Below are positions 41,941 through 50,605 of a DNA stretch of 53,016 nucleotides, piece by piece. The translations under genes were made by a program, and so were the position numbers. The DNA comes from Solitalea koreensis (GTDB taxonomy: Bacteria > Bacteroidota > Bacteroidia > Sphingobacteriales > Sphingobacteriaceae), in assembly GCF_900182575.1 (NCBI RefSeq), contig NZ_FXSZ01000012.1, positions 1 through 53,016 of the forward strand, read 5' to 3'. The number at the start of each line of letters is the position of its first letter. The first letter of the stretch is position 1. Below the pieces are notes generated by a model. The model had not been told where the DNA came from and did no database searches. It was given only the letters and a program-made list of their open reading frames with translations.

Positions 41941-43134
41941 ATGATAGACGATCCAATCATCAATAAACCGTCAGCGCTATCATTCGACAATACTGAAGTT
42001 GCTTTTTCTCACATGTCGGACCCAGTGCTGAAAAAAGCCTATTGGCTGTTTAAAGTAATTAATGTGAATTTCTTAGTGAAAATTGGTCCTCCTATGACCA
42101 ATTTTGCTATGAAAATCGGTTTGCCGATTACAGGTATCATTCGCAATACCATCTTTAGTCATTTCTGCGGGGGAGAAACAATTAAAGATTGCGAAAGCAC
42201 AATTAATAACCTTGCGAAGTATCGCGTAGGTACTATTCTTGATTATTCGGTAGAAGGAGAGAATAGCGAAAAAGCTTTCGTTGAAACAGCTCATGAAGTT
42301 ATTTCAACCATTAATCGTGCTACGAAAGATCAAAAAGTTCCTTTTTCGGTATTCAAAGTTACAGGCGTAGGTCGTTTTGAGTTATTGGAGAAGATTCAGA
42401 AAGAGGAAAAACTAACTGAAAAAGAGGAGAAAGAATGGGAGCGTGTGAAAACACGTGTTGAGAATATTTGTCATGCTGCTTATCAAGCAGGGATTCCTGT
42501 TATGATTGATGCCGAAGAAAGCTGGATCCAGGATACAATTGATTATTTAGCAATTGACATGATGCAGAAATACAATCGTATTGATCCTATTGTGTATAAT
42601 ACGTACCAACTGTACCGACACGATCGATTGGCATTTTTAAAGAAAAATGTTCAGGACGGACAAAAAGGCCAGTATGCAGTTGGGGCCAAATTAGTGCGTG
42701 GTGCGTATATGGAAAAAGAGCGCAAACGAGCTTTGGAAATGGGGTATGAGTCGCCAATTCAACCTAATAAAGAAGCTTCTGATCGTGATTATGACGATGC
42801 AGTCAAGTTTTGCATGGATAATTTAAAAGCTGTTGCTTTTGTTGCTGGAACCCATAATGAAAACAGTTGTATGAAACTGGTAAACATGATGAGAGAGCAG
42901 GGTATTGAATCAAAAAATCCATCAGTGTACTTTTCACAATTATTAGGAATGAGTGATAACTTAAGTTTCAATCTTTCTAATGCCGGGTTTAATGTAACCA
43001 AATATGTTCCTTATGGTCCTGTGAAAGCTGTTTTGCCTTATTTGTTCCGTAGAGCTCAAGAAAATACGGCTATTGCGGGTCAAATGGGCCGAGAGTTGGG
43101 CTTGATCATTAAAGAGTTGAAAAGAAGAAAATAA
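41941..43134 (+). CDS. Proline dehydrogenase (monofunctional)
   Basis: The FAD enzyme oxidises proline to pyrroline-5-carboxylate. From ATG 41941 (MIDDPIINKPSALSFDNTEVAFSH) it has 397 residues. The barrel shows VGTILDYSVEG, FSVFKVTGVGRF, IPVMIDAEESWIQDTID, KLVRGAYMEKERKRALEMGY with the FAD/substrate-binding region, FVAGTHNENS and PYGPVKAVLPYLFRRAQENTA near the end, matching the family. There is no P5C dehydrogenase domain. ATG 41896 lies upstream of the -7 element and is excluded. A terminator follows. Confidence 0.92.
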   Translation: MIDDPIINKPSALSFDNTEVAFSHMSDPVLKKAYWLFKVINVNFLVKIGPPMTNFAMKIGLPITGIIRNTIFSHFCGGETIKDCESTINNLAKYRVGTILDYSVEGENSEKAFVETAHEVISTINRATKDQKVPFSVFKVTGVGRFELLEKIQKEEKLTEKEEKEWERVKTRVENICHAAYQAGIPVMIDAEESWIQDTIDYLAIDMMQKYNRIDPIVYNTYQLYRHDRLAFLKKNVQDGQKGQYAVGAKLVRGAYMEKERKRALEMGYESPIQPNKEASDRDYDDAVKFCMDNLKAVAFVAGTHNENSCMKLVNMMREQGIESKNPSVYFSQLLGMSDNLSFNLSNAGFNVTKYVPYGPVKAVLPYLFRRAQENTAIAGQMGRELGLIIKELKRRK

Positions 43135-43154
43135 TAATGCTGTGTTTAGTTTTT

Positions 43155-43189
43155 AAGAAGCCATTCTCAAAAGGAATGGCTTCTTTTTT
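43155..43189 (+). terminator. Intrinsic terminator after proline dehydrogenase
   Basis: AAGAAGCCATTC and GAATGGCTTCTT form a perfect 12-bp stem with a 7-nt loop followed by TTTT, 20 bp after the stop. Confidence 0.8.
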
Positions 43190-43246
43190 GATTGTTTTAG
43201 ATTAGTAAAATTTAAATTATATTTAGATAACAAACTGCTAATCATT

Positions 43247-43717
43247 ATGAAAAAATTATTTTCCATTCTAATACCTGTTTCCATTTTTGTAGCTGCGGCA
43301 TGTACCAATGCTGAGAAAGAAAAGAAACTAGAAGACGCTCATGCAAAATCATTATTTGATATAGCGGCAATGGATTCTGTTTATAATCAACTTATAAATA
43401 ATCAAGTAAAAACAATTACTCAAAAAGACTCGTTGATGGTCTTAGCAAAGAGTAGGAACGATAGTGCTTACAATGAACTTCGAGGTCGTATTCGTGGGTA
43501 TATGGCACGCCAAAAGATTGTTATTGATTCAATGGGTAAATTGGTTACGGATCATAAAAGTGTGGTAGATGATGTGGATATTCCCGGAGAGAAACGCCAA
43601 GCGGTACGGGCAGATCAAATCGGTTTAGAAGATGCTTATAAAAAATTGCAGGCTCAATACAAAGATCTGGAGGATAATTTAATCGATCTGAAAAAAGAAG
43701 CTTCGGAGTATCGTTAG
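43247..43717 (+). CDS. Small coiled-coil lipoprotein, function unknown
   Basis: The 156-residue protein begins MKKLFSILIPVSIFVAAAC, a lipoprotein signal with Cys 19. The rest is charged and helical, with heptad-like stretches (LEDAYKKLQAQYKDLEDNLIDLKKEASEYR at the C-terminus) that suggest a coiled coil. No family name is recognised. It may be anchored to a membrane facing the periplasm. A terminator follows at 43746. Confidence 0.65.
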   Translation: MKKLFSILIPVSIFVAAACTNAEKEKKLEDAHAKSLFDIAAMDSVYNQLINNQVKTITQKDSLMVLAKSRNDSAYNELRGRIRGYMARQKIVIDSMGKLVTDHKSVVDDVDIPGEKRQAVRADQIGLEDAYKKLQAQYKDLEDNLIDLKKEASEYR

Positions 43718-43745
43718 TAGCTGATATTATTGAATTATTAACTAC

Positions 43746-43783
43746 GTTGGATGGGCAAATTAATGTCCATCCAACATTTTTTT
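43746..43783. terminator. Intrinsic terminator between convergent genes
   Basis: GTTGGATGG and CCATCCAAC (9-bp perfect stem, 12-nt loop) are followed by ATTTTTTT, between stops at 43717 and 43792. Confidence 0.75.
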
Positions 43784-43791
43784 GGTCTTCG

Positions 43792-44103
43792 TTAAATTTT
43801 CTGTTTGCCTGACAAAATCTCAAAAAATAACTTAAAGTCGCTTGCTAAGCTCCATAATGGATATTTGAAAGTTGCAGGTCTGTTCTTTTCAAAGAAGAGA
43901 TGACCAATCCAGGCAAATCCATAACCCACCACAGGAATCAGTAACAATAGTTTAGGGGCGTGAAAAAGTACTGCTGCAGGTAATAAAAGTAAAACCAATC
44001 CGGTACCTATAAAATGTAATCTTCTGCTTATAGGATTGCTGTGTTCGGTAAGATAAAAAAGATAAAACTCATCAAACGATTTGTGTTTTTTTATTTCTTC
44101 CAT
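43792..44103 (-). CDS. DUF962 / Mpo1-like membrane protein
   Basis: The 103-residue protein opens with the family pattern SFDEFYLFYLTEHSNPISRRLHFIGTGLVLL, has helices around 30-48 and 52-69, and carries GYGFAWIGHLFFEKNRPATFKYPLWSLASDFKLF with conserved His residues. The yeast relative Mpo1 is an iron-dependent 2-hydroxy fatty-acid dioxygenase; whether the bacterial protein shares that reaction is not shown. The conserved His in HFIGT, GHLFFEKN and the N-terminal HSNP fit a metal site. Confidence 0.85.
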   Translation of the reverse strand: MEEIKKHKSFDEFYLFYLTEHSNPISRRLHFIGTGLVLLLLPAAVLFHAPKLLLLIPVVGYGFAWIGHLFFEKNRPATFKYPLWSLASDFKLFFEILSGKQKI

Positions 44104-44167
44104 CTGTTAAAATTAATAAAAACCTTCCTTCATCAACGTAAATAGAACCTTACTTTTTTTCATCTTA

Positions 44168-44198
44168 TTTGGACTTATTATAAATAGAGTTATCTTTG
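44168..44198 (+). promoter_or_regulatory. Promoter of the DUF4856/imelysin/HTTM/receptor operon
   Basis: TTTG (44168-44171), exactly 19 nt, then TATCTTTG (44191-44198): a full consensus match. The 5' leader to the ATG at 44248 is about 45 nt. Confidence 0.85.
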
Positions 44199-44247
44199 CC
44201 CTGCAATTTAAAATCAGTTTAAATAAAAATCTTAATATTTACATTGT

Positions 44248-45438
44248 ATGAAAAGGAATAACGTTTACCTATTAGGGGCTACTTCTGCATTACTACTGGC
44301 CGGTTTTACATCTTGCAAAAAGGATGATGTAAAACCGTCTTTACGTCCGGCGGTTGTATATACTAAATTGGTAGAGGATACCAAGTACGACAATACTAAT
44401 ACTTTATTTGTTGACGCTGCCGGAGCCTCAACTGTTGATGTTTCCACAGGAAACTTCCGTTACAGAGTATTTCAGGGTATTAATACCTATGCAAATACTT
44501 GGAAAACTCAAACAGTAGATGCTAACGTGTTAAAAAAGATGTTTGCTAACACTGATAATCCATTTACTGCAACAACAAACCCAGCTCCTGCTGATTATAC
44601 TGCGTTAAACGCTTCGGGTGTACAATTACGTAATGTAACTGCCGCATCATTATCTGCTACTGATGCAGAAGCAGTTCGCACAAAAATAGAGTCAGATTTT
44701 ACTACACTCGCTACAATAAGCATTTCAGCTAATATTCCTGCAGTAAGGGGTGTTGCCGGTTATGTATTAAATGCATCTAATGCTAAAACATTAGTAGATA
44801 CAAAAGGCTTTGAAACTACTCAGATTATTCAAAAAGGATTAATCGGTGCATTTAGCTTAGATTATATTTCAAATGTATTGTTAAATAAAGGCTTAGATGC
44901 TGATAATTACACGTTAGTTGCTGGTAAAAATTACACCCAATTAGAGCAAAATTGGGATGAAGCTTACGGTTCATTAACGCTTAATCCGATCTATTTGGCA
45001 GGTTCAACTGATTCGCAAAAAGGTACTGCTGAATCATTTCTAGGTTCATACATTTGGGAGTACAACAAAGCTAATTATGCTAAAATTTATCCAGCTTTCT
45101 TAAAAGGTCGCGCTGCCATTGTTAATAATGACAAAACTGAATTGAAAGCACAGGCATTATTTATCAGAACTCAAATGGAAAAAGCTATTGCGGCTGCAGC
45201 TTTGGGTTATTTAGGTAAATGGAAAACAGGTACAGATGAAGGTACCCGTGCTCATGCCATTGGAGAAGGCTTAGGATTTATTTATTCTTTACGTTTTGCA
45301 ACCATTCATGGCGCTAATGCAAAATTCTCTGATGATATCCTTAGTGCTTTAGTTGGATCTTCTGGTGGTTACTGGGATTTAACCAATGATAAAATAAATG
45401 CTGCAGATGCTGCAATAAGAGCTAAATTTGCGCTTTAA
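44248..45438 (+). CDS. DUF4856 lipoprotein
   Basis: The 396-residue protein begins with a lipoprotein signal (MKRNNVYLLGATSALLLAGFTSC, Cys 23) and is then mostly helical, with GVAGYVLNASNAKTLVDTKGFETTQIIQKGLIGAFSLDYISNVLL and HAIGEGLGFIYSLRF as likely family landmarks. DUF4856 proteins are found next to imelysin-like proteins in Bacteroidota and the two are probably related. It is the first gene of an operon running to the TonB receptor; its role is inferred to be in iron-linked uptake at the cell surface or periplasm. Confidence 0.85.
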   Translation: MKRNNVYLLGATSALLLAGFTSCKKDDVKPSLRPAVVYTKLVEDTKYDNTNTLFVDAAGASTVDVSTGNFRYRVFQGINTYANTWKTQTVDANVLKKMFANTDNPFTATTNPAPADYTALNASGVQLRNVTAASLSATDAEAVRTKIESDFTTLATISISANIPAVRGVAGYVLNASNAKTLVDTKGFETTQIIQKGLIGAFSLDYISNVLLNKGLDADNYTLVAGKNYTQLEQNWDEAYGSLTLNPIYLAGSTDSQKGTAESFLGSYIWEYNKANYAKIYPAFLKGRAAIVNNDKTELKAQALFIRTQMEKAIAAAALGYLGKWKTGTDEGTRAHAIGEGLGFIYSLRFATIHGANAKFSDDILSALVGSSGGYWDLTNDKINAADAAIRAKFAL

Positions 45439-45461
45439 TTAAAAGATTTAAAATTAAATAA

Positions 45462-45495
45462 GTGGGTTGCTGATTCTATAGGAATAGTAACCCAC
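45462..45495 (+). other. Intercistronic hairpin between the DUF4856 and imelysin genes
   Basis: GTGGGTT and AACCCAC close an extended imperfect stem including ATTC/GAAT. There is no T run, so it is more likely an mRNA-processing or stability element that lets the first gene be expressed more than the rest. Confidence 0.5.
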
Positions 45496-45528
45496 CTCTA
45501 TCGTTAATAGGTGAAAATACTCCGCCAG

Positions 45529-46671
45529 ATGAGAATATTAAATATTAAACAAATAGGGATGGTTTGCTTAATAATGTTAAGCATTTATGCTTGTTCAAAA
45601 AAAGATAATTCTGAACCTGTGGATCTCAACCCGAGTTTTGATCGAAAAGCTTTATTAACCAATCTTGCTGATAATATTATCATTCCTTCTTATGCGGGTT
45701 TTAAGATTAAATTGGATTTAATGGTGAGTAAATGCGATGCTTTTACAGCTGCTCCAACTGTCACCTCTTTAGCAGATTTTAGAACAGCCTGGGTAGATGC
45801 TTATAAAGAATGGCAAAAAATTGAGATGATAGATGTTGGTCCTTCGCAGGCTCAAACCATACGATCTTTTTTTAACATTTACCCCACTAATGTAGAGGCA
45901 ATAAATGCTAATATAGCTAACGGTACAATCAATTTTGATTTGCCTGTAACCTACTCCCAGCAAGGATTTCCTGCTTTGGATTATTTAATAAATGGTTTAG
46001 CCGGAAGTGATGCTGATATTGTGGCTTTTTATACTACAGCAAGTGATGCCGCCAAACGCATTGCTTATTTAAAAAAGCTTACCGCTCAAATGAATGTCAT
46101 TTTTAACAAGGTATATACCCCTTGGACAACCGGCTACCGTGATGAGTTTATTCGCAAATCTGGAACAGATGCCAGTTCATCATTAGCTGTTTTACTAAAT
46201 GGTTACATCTTAAACTATGAGCGATACGTACGTTCCGGGAAAATAGGAATTCCTTCCGGAATAATGGGTTCAACTTTAATAACTCCATCTCCTGAAAAAA
46301 TTGAAGCGTATTACAAAAAAGATTTATCAAAAGACTTGGCTTTAATAGCGCAACAAGCAGTATTGGATTTCTATAGAGGAAAAGCGTTTAATTCAAGTAC
46401 AACCGGACCTTCGATTAAAAGCTATTTCGCAGCTTTAAATACCAAGGATAACAACGGAAAGTTATTGGCCGATGTATTAGATGAACAGTTTGTTAAAGCA
46501 TTGGCTAAGTTGAATGATTTATCACCGTATTTTATGCAACAGATTCAAACTGACCGAACAAAAATGACGATTACATTTGATGAAATGCAACTCGCCGTTC
46601 GTTATATGAAACTTGACATGACATCCGCTATGGGTATTGTAATTACTTATACAGATAATGATGGCGACTAA
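45529..46671 (+). CDS. Imelysin-like lipoprotein (M75-related)
   Basis: The 380-residue protein starts at ATG 45529 with a lipoprotein signal ending SIYAC. The body is all-helical, matching imelysin: LADFRTAWVDAYKEWQKIEMIDVGP in the first half and VLDEQFVKALAKLNDLSPYF in the second. The GxHxxE motif of the founding iron-regulated IrpA appears as GFPALDYL here, so the presumed metal/catalytic His and Glu are absent. It is probably a binding protein rather than a peptidase. A GTG at 45511 is an alternative start but lacks a signal peptide directly after it. Confidence 0.85.
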   Translation: MRILNIKQIGMVCLIMLSIYACSKKDNSEPVDLNPSFDRKALLTNLADNIIIPSYAGFKIKLDLMVSKCDAFTAAPTVTSLADFRTAWVDAYKEWQKIEMIDVGPSQAQTIRSFFNIYPTNVEAINANIANGTINFDLPVTYSQQGFPALDYLINGLAGSDADIVAFYTTASDAAKRIAYLKKLTAQMNVIFNKVYTPWTTGYRDEFIRKSGTDASSSLAVLLNGYILNYERYVRSGKIGIPSGIMGSTLITPSPEKIEAYYKKDLSKDLALIAQQAVLDFYRGKAFNSSTTGPSIKSYFAALNTKDNNGKLLADVLDEQFVKALAKLNDLSPYFMQQIQTDRTKMTITFDEMQLAVRYMKLDMTSAMGIVITYTDNDGD

Positions 46672-46721
46672 AATGAGCCAAGTTTTTCAGAACCCGATTC
46701 TGATTTTTTGATTTAAGAGTT

Positions 46722-48086
46722 ATGGCTTTGTCGCTACGTCAATATTTTATGAAGCAATCATCATCGGCCCCTTTAGCAGTTTTTCGAATTGCTTTCGGGC
46801 TGATGTTGTGTATAAGTATTCTTCGTTTCTGGTTAAATAATTGGATTGAAGAGTTATACATAAAGCCGCATATTTTCTTTTCTTATTATGGTTTTGATTG
46901 GATAAAGCCAATCGGAACATCCACCTATTTGCTTTTTTTCATTTGTGGGCTTTCGGCGTTGTTGGTTGCTATGGGTTGGAAATATAGAATATCGATCATT
47001 ACGCTTTTTTTGAGTTTTACCTACATAGAACTCATGGATAAAACCACCTATTTGAACCACTATTATTTTGTGAGTTTAACATGTTTGGTAATGATTTTTC
47101 TTCCGGCTAACGTTTGCTTTTCTGCCGATGCCTGGAAAAACAGAGAAATTTTAGCTGATAAGGTTCCTGCCTGGACCGTTGATATTTTAAAACTGTTATT
47201 AGCTACAGTTTATATTTATGCCGGATTAGCAAAACTCAACTCTGATTGGCTTTTGAATGCTATGCCGTTAAAATTTTGGCTTCCTACAAAAAATGATTTA
47301 CCAGTTATTGGCCCTTTATTAAGCACTGCTTGGATTCCTTATGTTTTTAGTTGGTTCGGAGCTGCTTATGATCTTACCATTGTATTCTTTTTATCGTATC
47401 GAAAAACAAGGCTATTTGCTTATGTAACAGTTATTGTTTTTCATGGATTAACGGCATTGCTGTTTCAAATAGGCATGTTTCCTTACGTGATGATCGTTGC
47501 AACATTAATTTTTTTCTCAGCTGATTTTCATCAAAAGCTTATCAATAAAATTGGGAAAATGTTGAAGTTAGGCCACAGCTTTACAGCGCCTAATAAATCG
47601 TTTAATTATACTCCGGCCACAAATAGAGTAATTCTAACCATATTTTCGGTTCTCATTGTTGTTCAATTATTAGTACCGTTTAGGTATTTATTATATCCCG
47701 GAGAATTGTTTTGGACTGAAGAGGGCTATCGTTTTTCTTGGAGAGTAATGCTCATGGAGAAAAATGGATATGCAACTTTTTATGTTCACGATTCGGCTTC
47801 GGACAAAAAGGTAATTGTTAATAATTATGAATTTTTAACTCCTTTGCAGGAAAAAATGATGTCTACGCAAACCGATATGATTCTGCAATACGCCCATTTC
47901 CTTAAAAATCATTATGTGGCATTAGGATTTAAAAATCCCAAAGTATTTGCGGATGTGTTCGTAACACTTAATGGCAGAAAAAATGCTCAGTTCATTGACC
48001 CGCACGTTGATCTGGCAACGCAAGAAGATTCTTTTAAACATAAAAACTGGATATTACCATTTAATGATACGATTAAAGGCTTTTAG
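46722..48086 (+). CDS. HTTM-domain membrane protein (vitamin K-dependent gamma-carboxylase-like)
   Basis: The 454-residue protein is multi-spanning. Its first 280 residues hold several hydrophobic helices, including APLAVFRIAFGLMLCISILRF, LLFFICGLSALLVAMGW, YFVSLTCLVMIFLPANVCF, ILKLLLATVYIYAGLAKLNSDWL and LFAYVTVIVFHGLTALLFQIGMFPYVMI. The AGLAKLNSDWL and VFHGLTALLFQIGMFPY segments are typical of the HTTM/VKGC family. The C-terminal third is soluble. Such proteins lie between imelysin-like and TonB-receptor genes in Bacteroidota. The reaction is not established. It overlaps the receptor start by 23 bp. Confidence 0.85.
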   Translation: MALSLRQYFMKQSSSAPLAVFRIAFGLMLCISILRFWLNNWIEELYIKPHIFFSYYGFDWIKPIGTSTYLLFFICGLSALLVAMGWKYRISIITLFLSFTYIELMDKTTYLNHYYFVSLTCLVMIFLPANVCFSADAWKNREILADKVPAWTVDILKLLLATVYIYAGLAKLNSDWLLNAMPLKFWLPTKNDLPVIGPLLSTAWIPYVFSWFGAAYDLTIVFFLSYRKTRLFAYVTVIVFHGLTALLFQIGMFPYVMIVATLIFFSADFHQKLINKIGKMLKLGHSFTAPNKSFNYTPATNRVILTIFSVLIVVQLLVPFRYLLYPGELFWTEEGYRFSWRVMLMEKNGYATFYVHDSASDKKVIVNNYEFLTPLQEKMMSTQTDMILQYAHFLKNHYVALGFKNPKVFADVFVTLNGRKNAQFIDPHVDLATQEDSFKHKNWILPFNDTIKGF

Positions 48087-50499
48087 TATATTATTTTTTA
48101 CCTTTTTAGCACTTCACTCAGCTGCACAGGTAAAAGTTTTGGGTAAGGTGAACGATGCTGTTACTAAAGAGGTTTTGCCAAATGTTGTGGTGGTTTTAAA
48201 GCCCAAAAATGCTCCTTCAAAAGTGGTATCAAAAAGCGATAAAGAAGGAAGGTTCATCGTCAACAATCTTTCTGATGGAACTTATGATTTCGTTTTTAGT
48301 TTACTTGGATATTCCCAGTTTTCAAAACAGGTAGTTATTTCTGGTAAAGATATACAACTTGATCTTAGCCTGTCAGAGATTCAAAAAGATCTTGAAGAAG
48401 TACAGATAAAAGACAAGAATAATGAATTCGGCATTGGTCGTTTACGATCAGTAGAAAACATGGCCATTTTTGCAGGCAAAAAATCTGAATTGATTATCCC
48501 TGAAAATATGACCGTAAATTTGGCTACAAACAATGCTCGTCAGCTATATTCGCGAGTTGCGGGTTTAAATATCTATGAAAATGATGGAGCTGGCTTACAG
48601 TTAAGCATTGGAGGGCGAGGTTTGGACCCAAATCGTACGGCTAATTTTAATGTTCGTCAAAATGGTTATGATATCAGCGCTGATGCTTTAGGTTATCCTG
48701 AAAGTTATTATACGCCGCCGGTTGAAGCAATTGATCGCATTCAAATTGTTAGAGGTGCAGCTTCTTTACAATACGGAACTCAGTTTGGAGGCTTGCTCAA
48801 TTTTATCATGAAAAAGCCTGTTGAAGATAAACCAATTGAAGTTGTTACACGCCAATCTGGCGGCTCATTTGGTTTTTTTAATTCATTTAACAGTATCTCA
48901 GGAACTACCGGCAAATTAGGGTATTACGCATTTTTCCAATACAAACAAGGAGATGGCTTCCGTCCAAACTCTAATTTTAATGCTTATACCGGTTATATCA
49001 ATCTGAAATACCAAGTTACAGAGAATACTTCTGTTAACGGACAGTATACGCATATGAACTATTTAGCTCAGCAGGCTGGTGGGTTAACCGATAAAATGTT
49101 TTATGCTGATCCTCTTCAATCAAATCGCGAACGTAATTGGTTCAACGTGAATTGGAATTTGTTTGATCTGGAATTGGAACATAAATTATCCGAACGTAGT
49201 AAAATTGCGGTACAGGGATTCGGACTTGTTGCGTCGCGTGAATCATTAGGTTTCAGGCCCAATCGTCCAGCTACACCTGATAATGGCGGTCCGCGCGATT
49301 TGATCGACGGAAAATTTACTAACTGGGGTATTGAAACGCGTTTTTTAAATCGTTATATGATTAAAGAGCTGCCATCTGTTTTGCTTTTAGGAACACGTTA
49401 TTATGAAGGGTTAAACAGAAGCAAACAAGGTGCTGGCAGCGATGGTTCTGATGCAGATTTTAAGTTTGTTAATAAAGAAGATGAGTTGCTTTCTGATTAT
49501 CGTTTCCCCAATAAAAATATAGCTCTTTTTGGAGAAAACGTCTTCAACTTAAGTTCAAAGTTTTCTATTACACCTGGCTTTCGCTTTGAATATATAAGAA
49601 CAATTTCTGATGGCTACTACAGAAACATTGCGACTGATTTGGCAGGCAATGTTATTTTGAATGAGCAAATCAACGAAACCCAAAACAGACCAAGAAGCTT
49701 TATGCTTTTGGGATTGGGGGCTAGTTATAAACCAAAGGATTACTTAGAGTTGTATGCGAATGCTTCTCAAAACTACCGTTCAATTACTTTCAATGATATT
49801 CGAATAGTTAACCCTTCATTTACTATTGATCCTAATATTAAAGATGAGAATGGATATTCAGCCGATATTGGAATTCGGGGGAATAAAGGCAGGTTTGTAA
49901 ACTATGATATTAGTGCTTTTGCAATGAAGTATGGAGATAGGATAGGAGAGGTTCAGTTTGATGATGGTAAATTTGTAAAGCGTAAACGTGCTAATATCGG
50001 CAATGCATTAATAGTAGGAGTAGAGTCATATTCTGAATTAAATTTAATGCAAGTAGTTAAGAGCCAGAATGAAAATTTGAAGTGGAGTGTGTTTGGGAAT
50101 TTAGCTTTTATAAAATCAGAATATACTGAAAGCCAACTTCCTGGAGTGAAAGGCAAAGAAGTTGAATTTGTACCTGATATGAATCTTAAAACGGGTATGT
50201 CATTTGGTTATAAAGGATTTAAAACCTCTTTCCAATACTCATATTTATCCGAACAATTTACTGATGCAACTAATGCTTTAATACCTGATCCCAATACGGG
50301 TACAATTGGTGTCATTCCTAAGTATTATATTATGGATTTTTCAGCTTCTTATGATTATAAGTTTCTTCGATTTGAAGGAAGCGTGAATAATCTTGCCAAC
50401 CAAATATATTATACCCGCAGAGCAACAGGTTATCCTGGCCCTGGTATTTTACCATCTGACGGTAGGAGTTTCTATTTAACAATTCAAGCCAGATTTTAG
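48064..50499 (+). CDS. TonB-dependent receptor (FecA-like)
   Basis: I chose ATG 48064 (MIRLKAFSILFFTFLALHSAAQ), a signal peptide overlapping the HTTM stop by 23 bp, giving 811 residues. A carboxypeptidase-like domain (about 22-105), a plug with ARQLYSRVAGLNIYENDGAGLQLSIGGRGLDPNRTANFNVRQNGYDISADALGYPESYYTPPVEAIDRIQIVRGAASLQYGTQFGGLLNFI (family-typical landmarks), and a barrel ending YLTIQARF follow. The FecA-like plug and the imelysin/DUF4856/HTTM neighbours point to ferric-chelate uptake; the ligand itself cannot be read off. Confidence 0.88.
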   Translation: MIRLKAFSILFFTFLALHSAAQVKVLGKVNDAVTKEVLPNVVVVLKPKNAPSKVVSKSDKEGRFIVNNLSDGTYDFVFSLLGYSQFSKQVVISGKDIQLDLSLSEIQKDLEEVQIKDKNNEFGIGRLRSVENMAIFAGKKSELIIPENMTVNLATNNARQLYSRVAGLNIYENDGAGLQLSIGGRGLDPNRTANFNVRQNGYDISADALGYPESYYTPPVEAIDRIQIVRGAASLQYGTQFGGLLNFIMKKPVEDKPIEVVTRQSGGSFGFFNSFNSISGTTGKLGYYAFFQYKQGDGFRPNSNFNAYTGYINLKYQVTENTSVNGQYTHMNYLAQQAGGLTDKMFYADPLQSNRERNWFNVNWNLFDLELEHKLSERSKIAVQGFGLVASRESLGFRPNRPATPDNGGPRDLIDGKFTNWGIETRFLNRYMIKELPSVLLLGTRYYEGLNRSKQGAGSDGSDADFKFVNKEDELLSDYRFPNKNIALFGENVFNLSSKFSITPGFRFEYIRTISDGYYRNIATDLAGNVILNEQINETQNRPRSFMLLGLGASYKPKDYLELYANASQNYRSITFNDIRIVNPSFTIDPNIKDENGYSADIGIRGNKGRFVNYDISAFAMKYGDRIGEVQFDDGKFVKRKRANIGNALIVGVESYSELNLMQVVKSQNENLKWSVFGNLAFIKSEYTESQLPGVKGKEVEFVPDMNLKTGMSFGYKGFKTSFQYSYLSEQFTDATNALIPDPNTGTIGVIPKYYIMDFSASYDYKFLRFEGSVNNLANQIYYTRRATGYPGPGILPSDGRSFYLTIQARF

Positions 50500-50537
50500 A
50501 TATAGCATTAAGCCAATTTCATTCCCGATAAAAATTT

Positions 50538-50545
50538 TAACTTTG
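50538..50545 (+). promoter_or_regulatory. -7 promoter element of lysS
   Basis: TAACTTTG matches TAnnTTTG. A stem AAACCTTC (50547-50554)/GAAGGTTT (50566-50573) begins right after it and is followed by TTG, so it could be a 5' stabilising hairpin of lysS or the terminator of the receptor operon. Confidence 0.6.
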
Positions 50546-50605
50546 CAAACCTTCTCAATAAAATGGAAGGTTTTGTTATAATATTAAATAAGCTTCATAA
50601 TAAAT

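Noticed and set aside
43545..43823. 92-codon minus-strand frame overlapping the small lipoprotein and the DUF962 stop
   Set aside because: It is antisense to a good signal-bearing gene and crosses an intrinsic terminator.
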